From positions 1 through 32,500 of the forward strand of contig AJWJ01000163.1 in the NCBI GenBank assembly GCA_000277445.1: DNA of 32,500 nt, in the 5' to 3' direction. This document shows, piece after piece, positions 19,573 to 29,746 of this stretch. This DNA comes from Polysphondylium violaceum (lineage: Eukaryota; Evosea; Eumycetozoa; Dictyosteliales; Dictyosteliaceae). Each line of letters opens with the position of its first letter. Position 1 is the stretch's first letter. The position numbers and the translations under genes are program-made. Below the pieces are notes generated by a model, which was given only the letters and a program-made list of their open reading frames with translations, ran no database searches and had not been told where the DNA came from.

Positions 19573-19890
19573 TTTTGAAATAAATTTAAATAGATAATAA
19601 TATACAACAAGAAAATAAATAATTGAACAAAATGATTGAAAAAAAAAAGATGATCAATTTTGTAATTAGTAAATTGGGTCTTTTTTTTTGAAAAGACCTT
19701 TTTTTAATTAAATAATTTTTTTTGAATTAATTTTTATTTTTTTGCAATTCTGGGTCAATTTTGAAATTCAAAAAAAAATTAAACTGGGTTCATATTACGC
19801 AAAATCAAGATCATATATCTATATTTGCCTTTCGCAGATTTTAAATTTATGTTATATATCCATATTTGTTTATGCGCTTTATTATTATTA
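19573..19890. other. Intergenic region with GGTCTTTT/AAAAGACC hairpin
   Basis: The 318 nt between the SDR start and the acyl-CoA ligase stop contain no gene. A perfect 8-bp hairpin, GGTCTTTT 19677-19684 with AAAAGACC 19691-19698, is followed by a run of seven T. The rest is A/T runs, with scattered CTGGGT-like words at about 19749 and 19784. Confidence 0.6.
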
Positions 19891-21610
19891 TTACAATTTG
19901 GCTGGTTGATAATTTTTTAAATCTTTTCTTAATAATTTACCAGTTGCTGATTTAGGAATTTGATTTAAGAAATAAATGCCTCCTCTGAATCTTTTATAAT
20001 TTGAAACCTTTTTGTTTACCCATTCGTGGAGTTCTTTGTCAGTGAGTTTTTGATTTGGCTTCAAGACAACGTATGCTCTGGGAACCTCGCCGACATCACC
20101 GCTGTCAATACCGACGACACAGGCGTCAGAAATCATTGGGTGGGACAATAGGAGTGCTTCCAGCTCTGCTGGTGGTATCTGGAAACCCTTAAACTTGATC
20201 AATTCTTTGACTCTGTCGACGACAAAGTAGTAGCCATCTTCGTCAACATAGCCAATGTCGCCAGTGTGGAGGAATCCGTCTTTGTCGATTGTCTCTTGTG
20301 TGGCTTTTTCGTTGTTGTAGTAGCCCAACATGACATTGGGACCTTTGACGCAAATTTCACCACGAGCCCCAATATCTAGGGTCTCACCGCTGTCTGTCGA
20401 CACGATTTTGGCAATTTGATTGGGAAGGAGGAGACCAACGGAACCTGATCTCTCGCCTCCGTATGGGTTGACCATGGTGGCGGGAGAGGCCTCTGTCATG
20501 CCATAGCCCTGTTTGATGGTGATGTTTCCTTTAAATCTATTTACAATTTCTCTCTCAACATTGTCGCTGAGGGGGGCTGCGCCGGAAAACAAGACTCTGA
20601 GCGATGAGAGGTCATAGTTGTCAATCAAAGGACTCTTGGCAAACATTAATGCCACTGGTGGCACAACAAACGAGATGGAGACCTTGAATCTCTCTATCAA
20701 TTGCAAAAACTTGACTGGCTCAAACTTGGGCAACACGACAACACGGTAGCCTTGTTTGAGCATCAACATCAAGAACAACATGAGGCCATAGATGTGAAAG
20801 AATGGTAAAATACCCATGAGGGTGTCGTTTTTTCTATAGGTTGAGGTTTCAATGACCTGAGTTTGATAGGTGTTGGCAATGACGTTGAAATGAGTGAGAC
20901 ACACGCCCTTGAATAGACCAGTGGTACCGCTAGAGAATGGAATGACTGCAACGTCTTTTTTGGGATCAATGGGTACCTTGGGTGGACGTCCGTCGTTGTC
21001 CAATAGCTGGGGCAATGATACAATTAGACCAGGCTTACTTTCCTTGGCAATGGCGTTGGTTTCGTCGGCATTTACATTTGGCACACTGATGACAATGACC
21101 CTCTCAACATTTGGAAAAACAGTTGATAAATCTTGTTTAATCCTTTGATAAACGGCTGGAGTACAAACTAAAAACTTTGGATTGACTGTGGCCAATGTCT
21201 TTGAGAGCTCATCGACTGTGTACTCGGGATTAATCAACGATGAAATGCCGCCAATCAAACCTACACCATGATAAACAATTGAATACTCTGGCACATTTGG
21301 TAAAATAATACCAACAACTTCTCCTTTTTTTAATCCTAAAATTGAAAATCCTTTAGCTGCCTTTGTTGTTGTTTGTATTAATAAAAGATCTACTGACGAT
21401 CTAGTGATATAATTTAATAAATACTTTTTCAATATCTTCGGCAATCTCATGTGAAGAGTATTCTCTTAGGGATAAACCATCGACGATAATGGTACGACTT
21501 GGTCCACTCTTGAGACTTTTTATAATCAATTCAGGCGCAGAAATCTCTGGTATAATGACATCTGGATATTTTGATGAATAGTAAGTTTCTTTTCCCACTT
21601 TAATAATCAT
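19891..21610 (-). CDS. 4-coumarate-CoA-ligase-like acyl-CoA synthetase with peroxisomal targeting signal
   Basis: Two exons, 21610-21425 and 21360-19891, about 551 aa. The 64-nt intron (GTATTT...ACAAAG) was chosen because it joins HEIAEDIEK to AAKGFSILGLKKGEVV, the usual family sequence; nearer AG sites break phase. The enzyme adenylates a carboxylic acid with ATP, then forms its CoA thioester. Box I PFSSGTTGLFKGVCLTH is at 203-219, GYGMTE at 347-352, GEICVKG at 396-402, the hinge region YFVVDRVKELIKFKG at 440-454, and the catalytic Lys is near 537 in PKSATGKLLRKDL. It ends in AKL, a type 1 peroxisomal targeting signal. Without plant phenylpropanoids, an aromatic or fatty acid substrate is more likely than coumarate. 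It is divergent from PDK1. Confidence 0.92.
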
Positions 21611-22479
21611 GATATTGGTTGATGATGGTACTGATATATATTAAAATTTATTTTAGAGATAAATAAAAAAGGAGGAAAAATAAAAAAAAACAAGAAATTA
21701 AAACGAGCGTATTGTGAATGAAAACAAAAAAATTAATATGATATGTGTGAGGGTGATATTTATACAAAAACAAATACTAAAATGAATGAAAAAAGAAAAT
21801 GAAAATAAAAAAAAACCTACATTCAAAAAAGGATTTAGGGGGTTAAATTTCGAAGTGAAAAAATCTCTGATAAGAATGTAAGTATTTTTTTTTTTTTTCA
21901 ATTTCAATTTTTTTGAATTTTTTGGCATTTTTTTTGTTTTTTTTTTATCAAATGGTGGTCATTGGTCCCTTTTTTGGATTTTTAATGTGTCATAGCGTGG
22001 TTTCATGAAATTGCGCTATTTATATTACGACTCACCAATACAACAACAACATGACATCAATGGCTGAATAGATAATAGAATGCAATAGCAATAATAAGAA
22101 CAATACATGTATGACTGGTCTCTCTCCTTATATTTATCTGGTCAACTCCATTTACTTTTTTGGTGAGCATACATATACCCTATCTCTTTATTTAGAGATG
22201 AATATAAATAGAGTGTATTGTGTAAAAAACAAAAAATAATAAAAGATATGAAAATGATTTTGTAGGGGGTGGACATATGCAGCATACTTGAAAATGTGAA
22301 TGAGGGGGTGAGTGTGGGTTGACAGTACTTTTTTTTTACACATTCTATTTTTTTTGGTGATTAGATTTATTGTTTGTCACCCAATATATTTAACTTTTTT
22401 TAAAAACCTATATATATTTATATAACTAGATATATAATTGACTAGTGCTGTATTAGGACGAGTAGCAGGAAGGGTAAAC
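21611..22479. promoter_or_regulatory. Divergent intergenic region between acyl-CoA ligase and PDK1
   Basis: No gene is seen in 869 nt. It contains long A and T runs, the GT-rich box GAGGGGGTGAGTGTGGGTTG at about 22301-22320, and TATA-like TATATATTTATATAAC at about 22410-22425 about 55-70 nt before the PDK1 ATG. The GT-rich box resembles sites of the dictyostelid G-box factor; that link is inference. Confidence 0.5.
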
Positions 22480-24402
22480 ATGATAGATACCGGGAATGAT
22501 AGTAATGAAGCTATAGATAGTGGTACAAATAAAGACCAGGAGCACCAATCCAGCGTCGATGAATTGAATGAAATGGTTACTGTAACCACCATTACAACCA
22601 CCACCACAACAACCACCAAAAAGAATGATGAACCAAAACAACAAGAACAACATAAAGAGGAGGACAATGATGATAACAGTGTAAAAACACAAACACAACA
22701 AAATACAAACACCACTCCATCTAGCGCCACCAACACTCCTACAATTAAAAAGAATAGATCAGATTTTGATTTTATAAAGACCATTGGAAAAGGTTCGTTT
22801 GGAAAGGTTAAATTGGTGATCGAAAAAGAAACTGGCAAGGGCTATGCAGCAAAGATATTAAACAAAAAGTTAATTATTAAAGAAAAGAAGGCAAAATATG
22901 TAAACACTGAAAAGACAATTCTAGACTCTTTGGATCATCCAAACATTGTAAAGCTCTACTACACATTTCAAGATGAAAATGATCTTTGTATGTAGAATGT
23001 TTGTTTTGGTTGTTTCATATACATATATTAACAAAAGAGTGTATACTATATAGACTTTATATTAGAATATTGTCCTAATGGTGATTTATTGGATCAAATA
23101 AAGGATGCAGGTTGTTTTGAAATCAAGGTGGCACAATTTTATGCAGCAGAGATCATTGTTGCCATTGAATATCTACATAGCAAAGGTATTGCTCATAGAG
23201 ATTTAAAACCAGAGAATATATTGTTGGGAAAGAACATGCATTTGAAAATCAGTGACTTTGGATCTGCCAAAGTGTTGGGGAATGACCCAAGGACTAGATC
23301 GGGTTCATTTTGTGGAACTGCTGAATACGTTTGTCCAGAGCTATTGACAGAGAAATCTGCTGGTAAGCAAGCAGATATTTGGTCATTTGGTTGTATCATG
23401 TATCAATTAATCTCCGGTAAACTTCCATTCAAGGGATTCAATGAATACCAAACATTTCAATTGATTATCAAAAGAGAGCTCATATTTCCTCAAAACTTTG
23501 ATCCAGTAGCCCAAGATTTAATCAACAAGCTTATTTGTTTGGATCCTTTTGAAAGACTCTCGATTGCTGATATTAAAAATCACGCATTCTTTGAAGGAAT
23601 TGAATGGGATCAATTATCCAAGCAAGATCCTCCCGTCATTATTCCAATTGAACCTCCCTCTCCATGTAGTTCTCCGAATAGTACAAGAAAAAAGAGATCA
23701 ATGTCTGCCCATACAATCGGATCACCTCTTCTTATTCAACAACAACAGGAACAACAAAAACAAACCATTATTGATCAAAAATCTCAACAAAATGTATGTT
23801 CACCTCGTTCAGCTGTCAATAATGGTAATCCAGCAACCACCACAACCACAACATCATCAAACCAAAATCCTATTAGACCATTATTACAAAGAGAAAGATC
23901 ATCTACTTTACAACACACACCAACTACTGTTAAACCAATAATGTTTGATAGAACATCCTCAACCTCATCTACACCACCACTCTCACCGGGCCTACAGAGT
24001 CCAAGAGTTTATTTAAAACCAAATAATATATCTACACTTGACAAAGAGAAAAGAAAACAACTCAAAGATCAACAAATGTTGGAACTCTCTGTGTGGAATA
24101 GGTTCCTTTTACCAACAGATGAAATCATTTTAGCATGTGTTTTAACGGAAAAGAGAACTGGTTTGATATCTAAAAAAAGACAATTAATAATAACAGATAC
24201 ACCCAGAATCTTTTATGTTGATCCAATTAAATTGATTCAAAAAGGTGAGATTGGGGTAGATTTATCTTTGTCTGCCCAATATAAATCAAACAAACATTTT
24301 ATTATCACCTCCAAAGGTAGGTCAAGACATTTCTATGACAATGGATGTCAATCCAAACAATGGGTCGATATGATAAATGATTTAAAAACTTTATTAAAAT
24401 AG
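22480..24402 (+). CDS. pdkA: 3-phosphoinositide-dependent protein kinase 1 (PDK1), kinase plus PH domain
   Basis: Two exons, 22480-22987 and 23054-24402, about 618 aa. The 66-nt intron (GTATGT...TATAG) joins NDL to YFILEYCPNGDLL in phase. The first ATG of the frame is 22480. Residues 1-95 are Thr/Gln-rich. The kinase domain spans about 97-350: glycine loop GKGSFG 103-108, Lys125, catalytic Asp219 in HRDLKPEN, DFG Asp237, T-loop SGSFCGTAEYVCPE with the Ser that PDK1 autophosphorylates. A Gln/Thr/Ser linker follows, and a PDK1-type PH domain at 516-617 starts at WNRFLLPTDEII. PDK1 phosphorylates the T-loops of AGC kinases such as PKB/Akt downstream of PIP3; in Dictyostelium this supports chemotaxis. 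An orthologue of pdkA is likely, but pdkA and pdkB cannot be told apart here. Confidence 0.9.
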
Positions 24403-24852
24403 TGTAATTTTTTACTCCAATCTCTCTTTTTCTCTCTCTTTTTGTAAATAGTACTCAAATAAATAAACCAATATGTAAATACTTTTTTTAATTTATATAA
24501 ATCTTTTTAATTTATTTATATAATGTTTTGGAAAATAAATAACTACAACTTCGATTTAATTATAGGGAAAAAGAAAATATTGATAATGATGATGAGAATA
24601 GGAAGGAGAGAAATAAAAGGAATTTATAATCCATTTTTAAAAATGAAATGGATTATAAATACCTTTTAAAAAATGAGATAGGGAAAGAGGAGGTGAAGAG
24701 AAAAAAAAAAAATGACTTGATCTTTTTTAGTTGAACGATTGGTTATTTTTTACAAAGTTACACTAGTAATTGAATTGAATAGATACTACTAGATATTATT
24801 ATTATTATTATTATTATTTGTTTGTTATTTGTTGTTATTAATTATTATTAAT
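24403..24852. other. Convergent intergenic region between PDK1 and bZIP genes
   Basis: The 450 nt between two stop codons hold no gene. They include a long hairpin (24615-24667, listed separately), an ATT triplet run at about 24797-24818, and A/T-rich 3' flanks. Confidence 0.7.
24615..24667. repeat. Long near-perfect hairpin (22 positions per arm, one mismatch)
   Basis: ATTTATAATCCATTT at 24622-24636 pairs perfectly with AAATGGATTATAAAT at 24646-24660 across a 9-nt loop. Beyond one A/A mismatch, AAAAGG 24615-24620 pairs with CCTTTT 24662-24667. It lies between convergent PDK1 and bZIP. It could shape 3' ends, or be a small-RNA precursor in either strand; nothing in the sequence decides. Confidence 0.9.
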
Positions 24853-26077
24853 TTAGAAATGTGAGAGAGGAGAAGATGGGGTTGAAGAAATTTGTTGCAA
24901 ATGAATCAATGGTAATTGAGGTGAACTACTGAGATTACTTTTACCCAACTTACTAAGACCAATCATATTTGAGCGATGTGGACTACCAGAGATATTGTTG
25001 TTGTTTATCATCAATGGGGAGAGGGATGCCAATGGTGATGATGAACTTGGTGAAGAGGTGGCTGGTGAGATGGTTGGATGAAGATTTTTAGTGATGTGAT
25101 GTAAAGATGGTAAAAGTGGTGATGAATCTGGTGTTGATATAGATTCATCGTTGGTGTTTGGTGTGGTGTTGGTTGACGAAGTTTGTAAAAATGAATTTGA
25201 TTGTGGATGATAAGAGCTTGATCTGGCTCTAGTCAAATATACAGGTGATGAATTTACATTTGGATTTGATATACTAAGACTATTAAAACTATATTGTGGA
25301 CTATGATAAGAAACCTCTTCTTTATCAACAGTTTGACTATTATTACATGATTGTTGTTTTGATTGATTATTATTACTATTTAAATTTATATTACTATTTG
25401 ATTTAGAATTATTATATTTGTTGATACCAATTAAAATTTCTCTTTCTCTTTTAACTTTATCACCAATAATACTTTCGCTTTGTATAGGTGAGGAAGTCCC
25501 TGAAGATAATTCATTATTGTTGTTGTTATTGATATTGTTGTTATTACTATTATTGTTACTATGATATTCAAAAGATATAGAACTCTTTAAATCAATCTTG
25601 TTTTGCTTGGTATGAATCTTTGATTTGACGTGATCTATTTTCATTGCAAGATTTTCATTTTCCAATCTAATTGTACCAAGTTGTTTTTCTAAAAGCTCCA
25701 AGCGAACTCTAGTTTCATATTGATTGGCAGATAATTGTGTAAATGCCATATGTAATTCTTGTGATGACATTTTTAATTCATGAGCTTTGGATTCAAGATT
25801 TGAAACATACTCTTTCTTTCTATTTCTTGATAACGCAGCAGATTGTCTATTCTTTAGTAATCTGACTTGTCTCTTTTTGGCTCTATCGTCATCTGAGCTC
25901 TTTATATCTAATTTCATTTTATTAATCTAAGATTTAAGATATATTAATATTTTATAAATCTAGATGAAAAAAAAAAAAAAAAAAAAAAAAAAAACAACTT
26001 ACCTTGAAAGCTTGACTTTGTGGAGAGACTGGCATGTCGGGCTCGCTACTCATTTCGATTTGAGTTGGACTATACAT
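24853..26077 (-). CDS. bZIP transcription factor
   Basis: Two exons, 26077-26003 and 25926-24853, about 382 aa. The 76-nt intron (GTAAGT...CTTAG) contains a 28-nt poly-T tract in the sense strand; it joins QSQAFK to INKMKLDIKSS in phase. The basic region RLLKNRQSAALSRNRKKEYV (about residues 44-63) has the N-x2-SA-x2-SR DNA-contact signature, followed by a leucine-zipper-like coiled coil to about residue 135 (LESKAHELK, LEKQLGTIRLENENLAMKI). The remainder is Asn- and Ser-rich with many SP sites, a possible phosphorylation platform. It should bind DNA as a dimer in the nucleus; target genes and the exact bzp orthologue are unknown. Upstream lies 3.7 kb without a recognised gene, consistent with complex control. 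Confidence 0.88.
25967..25994. repeat. 28-nt poly-A tract (poly-T in the bZIP intron)
   Basis: An uninterrupted A run lies just downstream of the donor in the bZIP intron when read on the minus strand. Length variation is expected between strains or assemblies. Confidence 0.95.
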
Positions 26078-27070
26078 TTTATTTGGGTTTATTTATATTT
26101 GTATGTGTGATACTATACTATTATTATTACTATTACTATAAACTAAAAGATCTTTTTATTTGAGAATATTGATTAATAAAAAGGTAAGAAAGTGATGATG
26201 ATGTGTGTACGAAAAAAATATTGGAAAAAAAATTCAAAAAAATTTTAAAAAAAATTTTACTAAAAAAAAAGGATGCGGTGATGTGGCGCGTATTTAAGAT
26301 TGACGGCAAAGAGAAAAAAAAATTGTTTGAAAAATCGATGATCGCTGTGGAAATATTCCGATAGTGGGTGAAGAGCACACAATAAAGTAGAAAAATGTAG
26401 AGAAAAAGACGCAGAACAATAAACAGAAAAAATAAAAAGTATCTATAAAATGGGAAATTTATAATTTACAAAACAAATATCTAGTTTTTTTTTTTTTTAG
26501 ATATTTGCGGGGAAAAAATCAAAAGCAATAAAATATATTTTGAAAATGACAAACCAAATGGTAAAGTGATTATATAGATACGAGAAACAAGAGAAAGAAA
26601 AGTACAAGATATATTCGCAGAATGGTAGTGGGGTGTGACACACGTTGTTGAGCAGCTTAACTGAACACTAGTTAGAATGACAAAATGAAAGTGAAAAAAA
26701 AAGATATCTATTAAAAAATTGGGTTTGGCTTTTTAAAAGAATCAAACACACGCACACAAAGAATAATAATATAATAATAATAATTTATAAATAAATGTAA
26801 TATATTAATTTTATATGAAGATACAAAGGTGGTAGATGGATTAATCAAATGATCATGGTGGTGGTGTTGGAGTGGTGGTGTTGGAGTGATGATGGTGATG
26901 ATGATGTTATTGTTTGCTAAGGTGATGTGCTACTATTGTTGTAAGAGTGGTGAGAGTACTCAATATAGAAAACAATATACTCAAGATTTGTGTGTTATAA
27001 ATAGGAATCTTTGTTGATATAATGAGGTTATGTGGGTTTTTTTCAATTTTTGAATTAAAATGATTTGTTT

Positions 27071-27722
27071 AGGGGTGTGGGTGGGGTGTTGTGTGAAAGA
27101 AATTTGGCGTGGTAATGGTTGGGTTGTGTGAGGGTGTGTGCTTAATATATCTTTTTAACCATTAGGTGAGGGAAAGATGAGGGTGAATGAGAGAGATGGC
27201 AAGTGAGATGAAAAAAAAAAGGTATGAAAAAAATAATAATGAAATTAACAAACACCACACCTCATATTATCATATGTATGATGATCACACTATAGATTAA
27301 TTATTAATATGATAAGGTGTTGAATCTCTAGTAGGTTTTTTTTTTTTAAAGTGTTGACAAAAAAAGAAGGTGTGTGGTGGTATTACTATTTCACAACAAT
27401 AGTACTGAAGGAGGAGTAGTTATAAATAACAACAATATGTGAATGGTTATGTCTGATCGATATCGCAACATAGAGATAAAATCTTTCATCTCTGATTTGT
27501 GAAGTGCACTCTATTTGTGTGTGGGGAGTGTGTTGTTTTTTTTTTTTTTTTTCCTTTCTTTCCCAGATATCGTAATTGCATCACTGCTGTATATAGAGTT
27601 ATGGAAAAAAAAAAAATCTCACACTAATATTTTGCCAAAAAAGTAGTATTATACTATTGTGTCAGAGTAGCACACAATCACACACCACAGTAGTGCGTAG
27701 GTGAGAGTGTGTGAGTGTGGGT
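27071..27722. promoter_or_regulatory. Cluster of GT-rich boxes (G-box-like)
   Basis: Five GT-rich runs such as GGGGTGTGGGTGGGGTGTTG (27072-27091), GGGTTGTGTGAGGGTGTGTG (27121-27140) and GTGTGTGGGGAGTGTGTTG (27517-27535), and one CA-rich run, occur within 650 nt. Dictyostelium G-box factor binds GT/CA-rich elements in promoters of cAMP-induced developmental genes. That these are such sites, and that they act on the bZIP gene, is inference. Confidence 0.4.
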
Positions 27723-27987
27723 GCTAAAAACAATAAAACAACAAAAAGACATGATTCTATGATGGTGAAATTGAATGTGGAGAAATGTAATCCGAGCCAA
27801 ACCACTCATATTTCCTCTTTCCACCACTGGTGTTGCATATCGGGAATAAAGATAGGAAATAGCAACAAACGCAACATATGAATGATGTCGATGATGATGA
27901 AAGATTAAATAACAACAATTGAATCTTTCCAAAAAAATAAATTGTGCTACACATCATCATCAATATATCATCATGGTTGTAATTATC

Positions 27988-28018
<31 letters not shown>

Positions 28019-28443
28019 CTTGTTTCATTATGTCATAGAGATAGGAATTATACTGTAGATAGTGTGTATAATGTATATATATATCTCTATCCATCGATGT
28101 CTAGATTAAATTTTGTGTAAAGAGAGAAGAGGAGGTGAAAAAAAATAAAAAAATAAAAAACATACCAAAAAAAGAGAGTGGTGTGATCTTTAATAAAAAA
28201 AGATTTTTTGATTGGCGACTGCGATAAGATTTAGTGTAAATTAAAAGCTGATTCTAATCTACCTTTTTTAAATAAATATTGTTGATGTATATATGTATAT
28301 TATTATATCGGGAATTTGTAATTTTGTATTATTATTGCTATTGTTACTGATATCGTGTAACTTTTCCCTTTATTGATTTAATTAATAATAATAATTAATC
28401 AATATATCTATCTTTTTTTTTATTTTATTTTCTTTTTGTGATA

Positions 28444-28526
28444 GGGAAGAGTACAAAGAATTGCTTCTGCACAATGACGACACAGGTATCTTTGAGGTCG
28501 CGAGATTCCTAATATCAAAAAAATAA
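28444..28526 (+). other. Coding-like or structured-RNA-like island of unknown nature
   Basis: About 80 nt of balanced composition sit between a T-rich tract (28411-28440) and an A-rich tract (after 28517). On the plus strand, after an acceptor-like ...TTTTTGTGATAG, it reads EEYKELLLHNDDTGIFEVAR then FLISKK and stops at 28524-28526. On the minus strand it also reads openly (RPQRYLCRHCAEAILCTLPY...). It also has short self-complementarity (GGAA/TTCC, CAAAGA/TCTTTG). It could be a terminal exon, a gene remnant or a small RNA. No upstream exon was found. Confidence 0.35.
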
Positions 28527-29746
28527 AAAAAAAAAAGAAAATATAAAAATAAAAAAAATTAGAAAAAAAACAAAAATAAAAAAAAATCACACCAAAAAAA
28601 TCCAACACGCTCAATTTTTCGTCAAAAAGAATGTTTAAAAATTTAAAAAAATCACGGGATCATATTTTGACAAAAGAGGTGGGAACAAGTAGATCATGAT
28701 GATGTCGATTTTTTGAAAAAAAAAAAAAAAATTAGTGCCGACAATTAGGCATCTTGTGAATGTGCGAGTGCGTGATGTGGTATTACGAGAGTGGTGGGCG
28801 AAGCAAATAAATTTTATTCACACAAGACGACCTTGGTGGTGAATTTCACAAATTTTTAAAAATGTTGACCTGGTGAGGGTTTCTTTTGGGAATTCTTACC
28901 TTGTTGTGATAGAGGACGATTTCTCTTGACCAGAAAAGGGGTTTCTCTTTTGATGACGGGGTGGTTTTTTAATGAGAGAAATGGTTTAAAAATAAAAATT
29001 ATCTCTTTTATAATTATATGATGTGTTTGTCTTGTGAATAAACTTTTAGAGTTGTTCTTTTTCTTTTTCTACTTTTTTTCAGAATATGAAATTAGAAAAA
29101 AAAAAAAAAAAAAAAAAACAAAATCTTCCAATCAAATATTTCGAGTATGACGTTGTCGATATTTTTTTTTCGAGTTTTCTAGTCCTTGATTGTGTGAGAC
29201 CAAAATTGATGTTGATGATGACGACTTCACTGGGGAACAATTTCTTGGTAGTGAGAGAATATTTTATCTTTTACCAAGTGATTCTTTATTCCGCCTCTTA
29301 TTCTCTTTCTTTTTCTATTTTTTTCTTATTTTGTTTTTTTGATTAATGAGTGCGGGTTTTTAATAAATATTAGTATTTTCTATTATTTACTTTATGAAAA
29401 ACTTTGATCAAAACTGATAACTATTGACTAATTTGTTGTTGCCATGTATCTTTTGAATAAAGAAAAATATACATCCATCTAATTGTTTTTTTTTTTTTCT
29501 TTTCTTTTTTTTAATTTTTTATATTAATAAGAAGCTCTAATATTAGCAGTGTGTGATCACTTTTTTTTTTTTGAATACCACACATATATGTATAAAGTAG
29601 ATCTCCACAAAAAATACGACAACCCAAATCAAACATAAAGACACAATCACACAATCACCACACATACTTTACCACATATATTATATATAGACACACACAA
29701 ATTAATTGAGATTTAATATTCATCCATAAAGAGTAGATTGAAATAT

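Larger units (their letters stand above)
26078..29746. other. 3.7-kb region without a recognised gene (bZIP and RCC1-protein upstream DNA)
   Basis: No ORF with a recognisable family is present. Visible content: an exact 14-nt tandem duplication (GTGGTGTTGGAGTG at 26861-26874 and 26875-26888); GT-rich boxes at 27071-27095, 27121-27141, 27369-27380, 27517-27535 and 27701-27722, plus a CA-rich one at 27671-27690; three acceptor-like pyrimidine tracts ending in AG at about 27536-27566, 28412-28444 and 29054-29081; a balanced-composition island at 28444-28526; many homopolymer runs; and a CA-rich leader-like stretch at 29600-29700. It separates the divergent bZIP and RCC1-repeat genes. It most likely holds promoters, long leaders or non-coding transcripts. 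Confidence 0.7.

Noticed and set aside
27678-27963. Minus-strand His/Tyr/Phe-rich ORFs in the intergenic region
   Set aside because: Low-complexity translation of ATG/GAT repeats and T-rich DNA, without splice context or family-like sequence.
28201-28270. tRNA-like stretch with weak box A (TTGGCGACTGCG) and box B (GATTCTAATC), followed by a T run
   Set aside because: Both boxes have mismatches at key positions and no acceptor stem can be formed; not enough for a tRNA call.
28444-28526. Spliceosomal U6 or dictyostelid class I RNA identity for the island
   Set aside because: It lacks the U6 ACAGAGA and AGC regions and the class I conserved motif, and no DUSE-like CCCATAA element is visible upstream.
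29086-29346. Plus-strand ORF of 86 codons starting with poly-Lys
   Set aside because: It is dominated by an A run followed by T-rich DNA; no recognisable domain. The upstream acceptor-like tract is noted separately.
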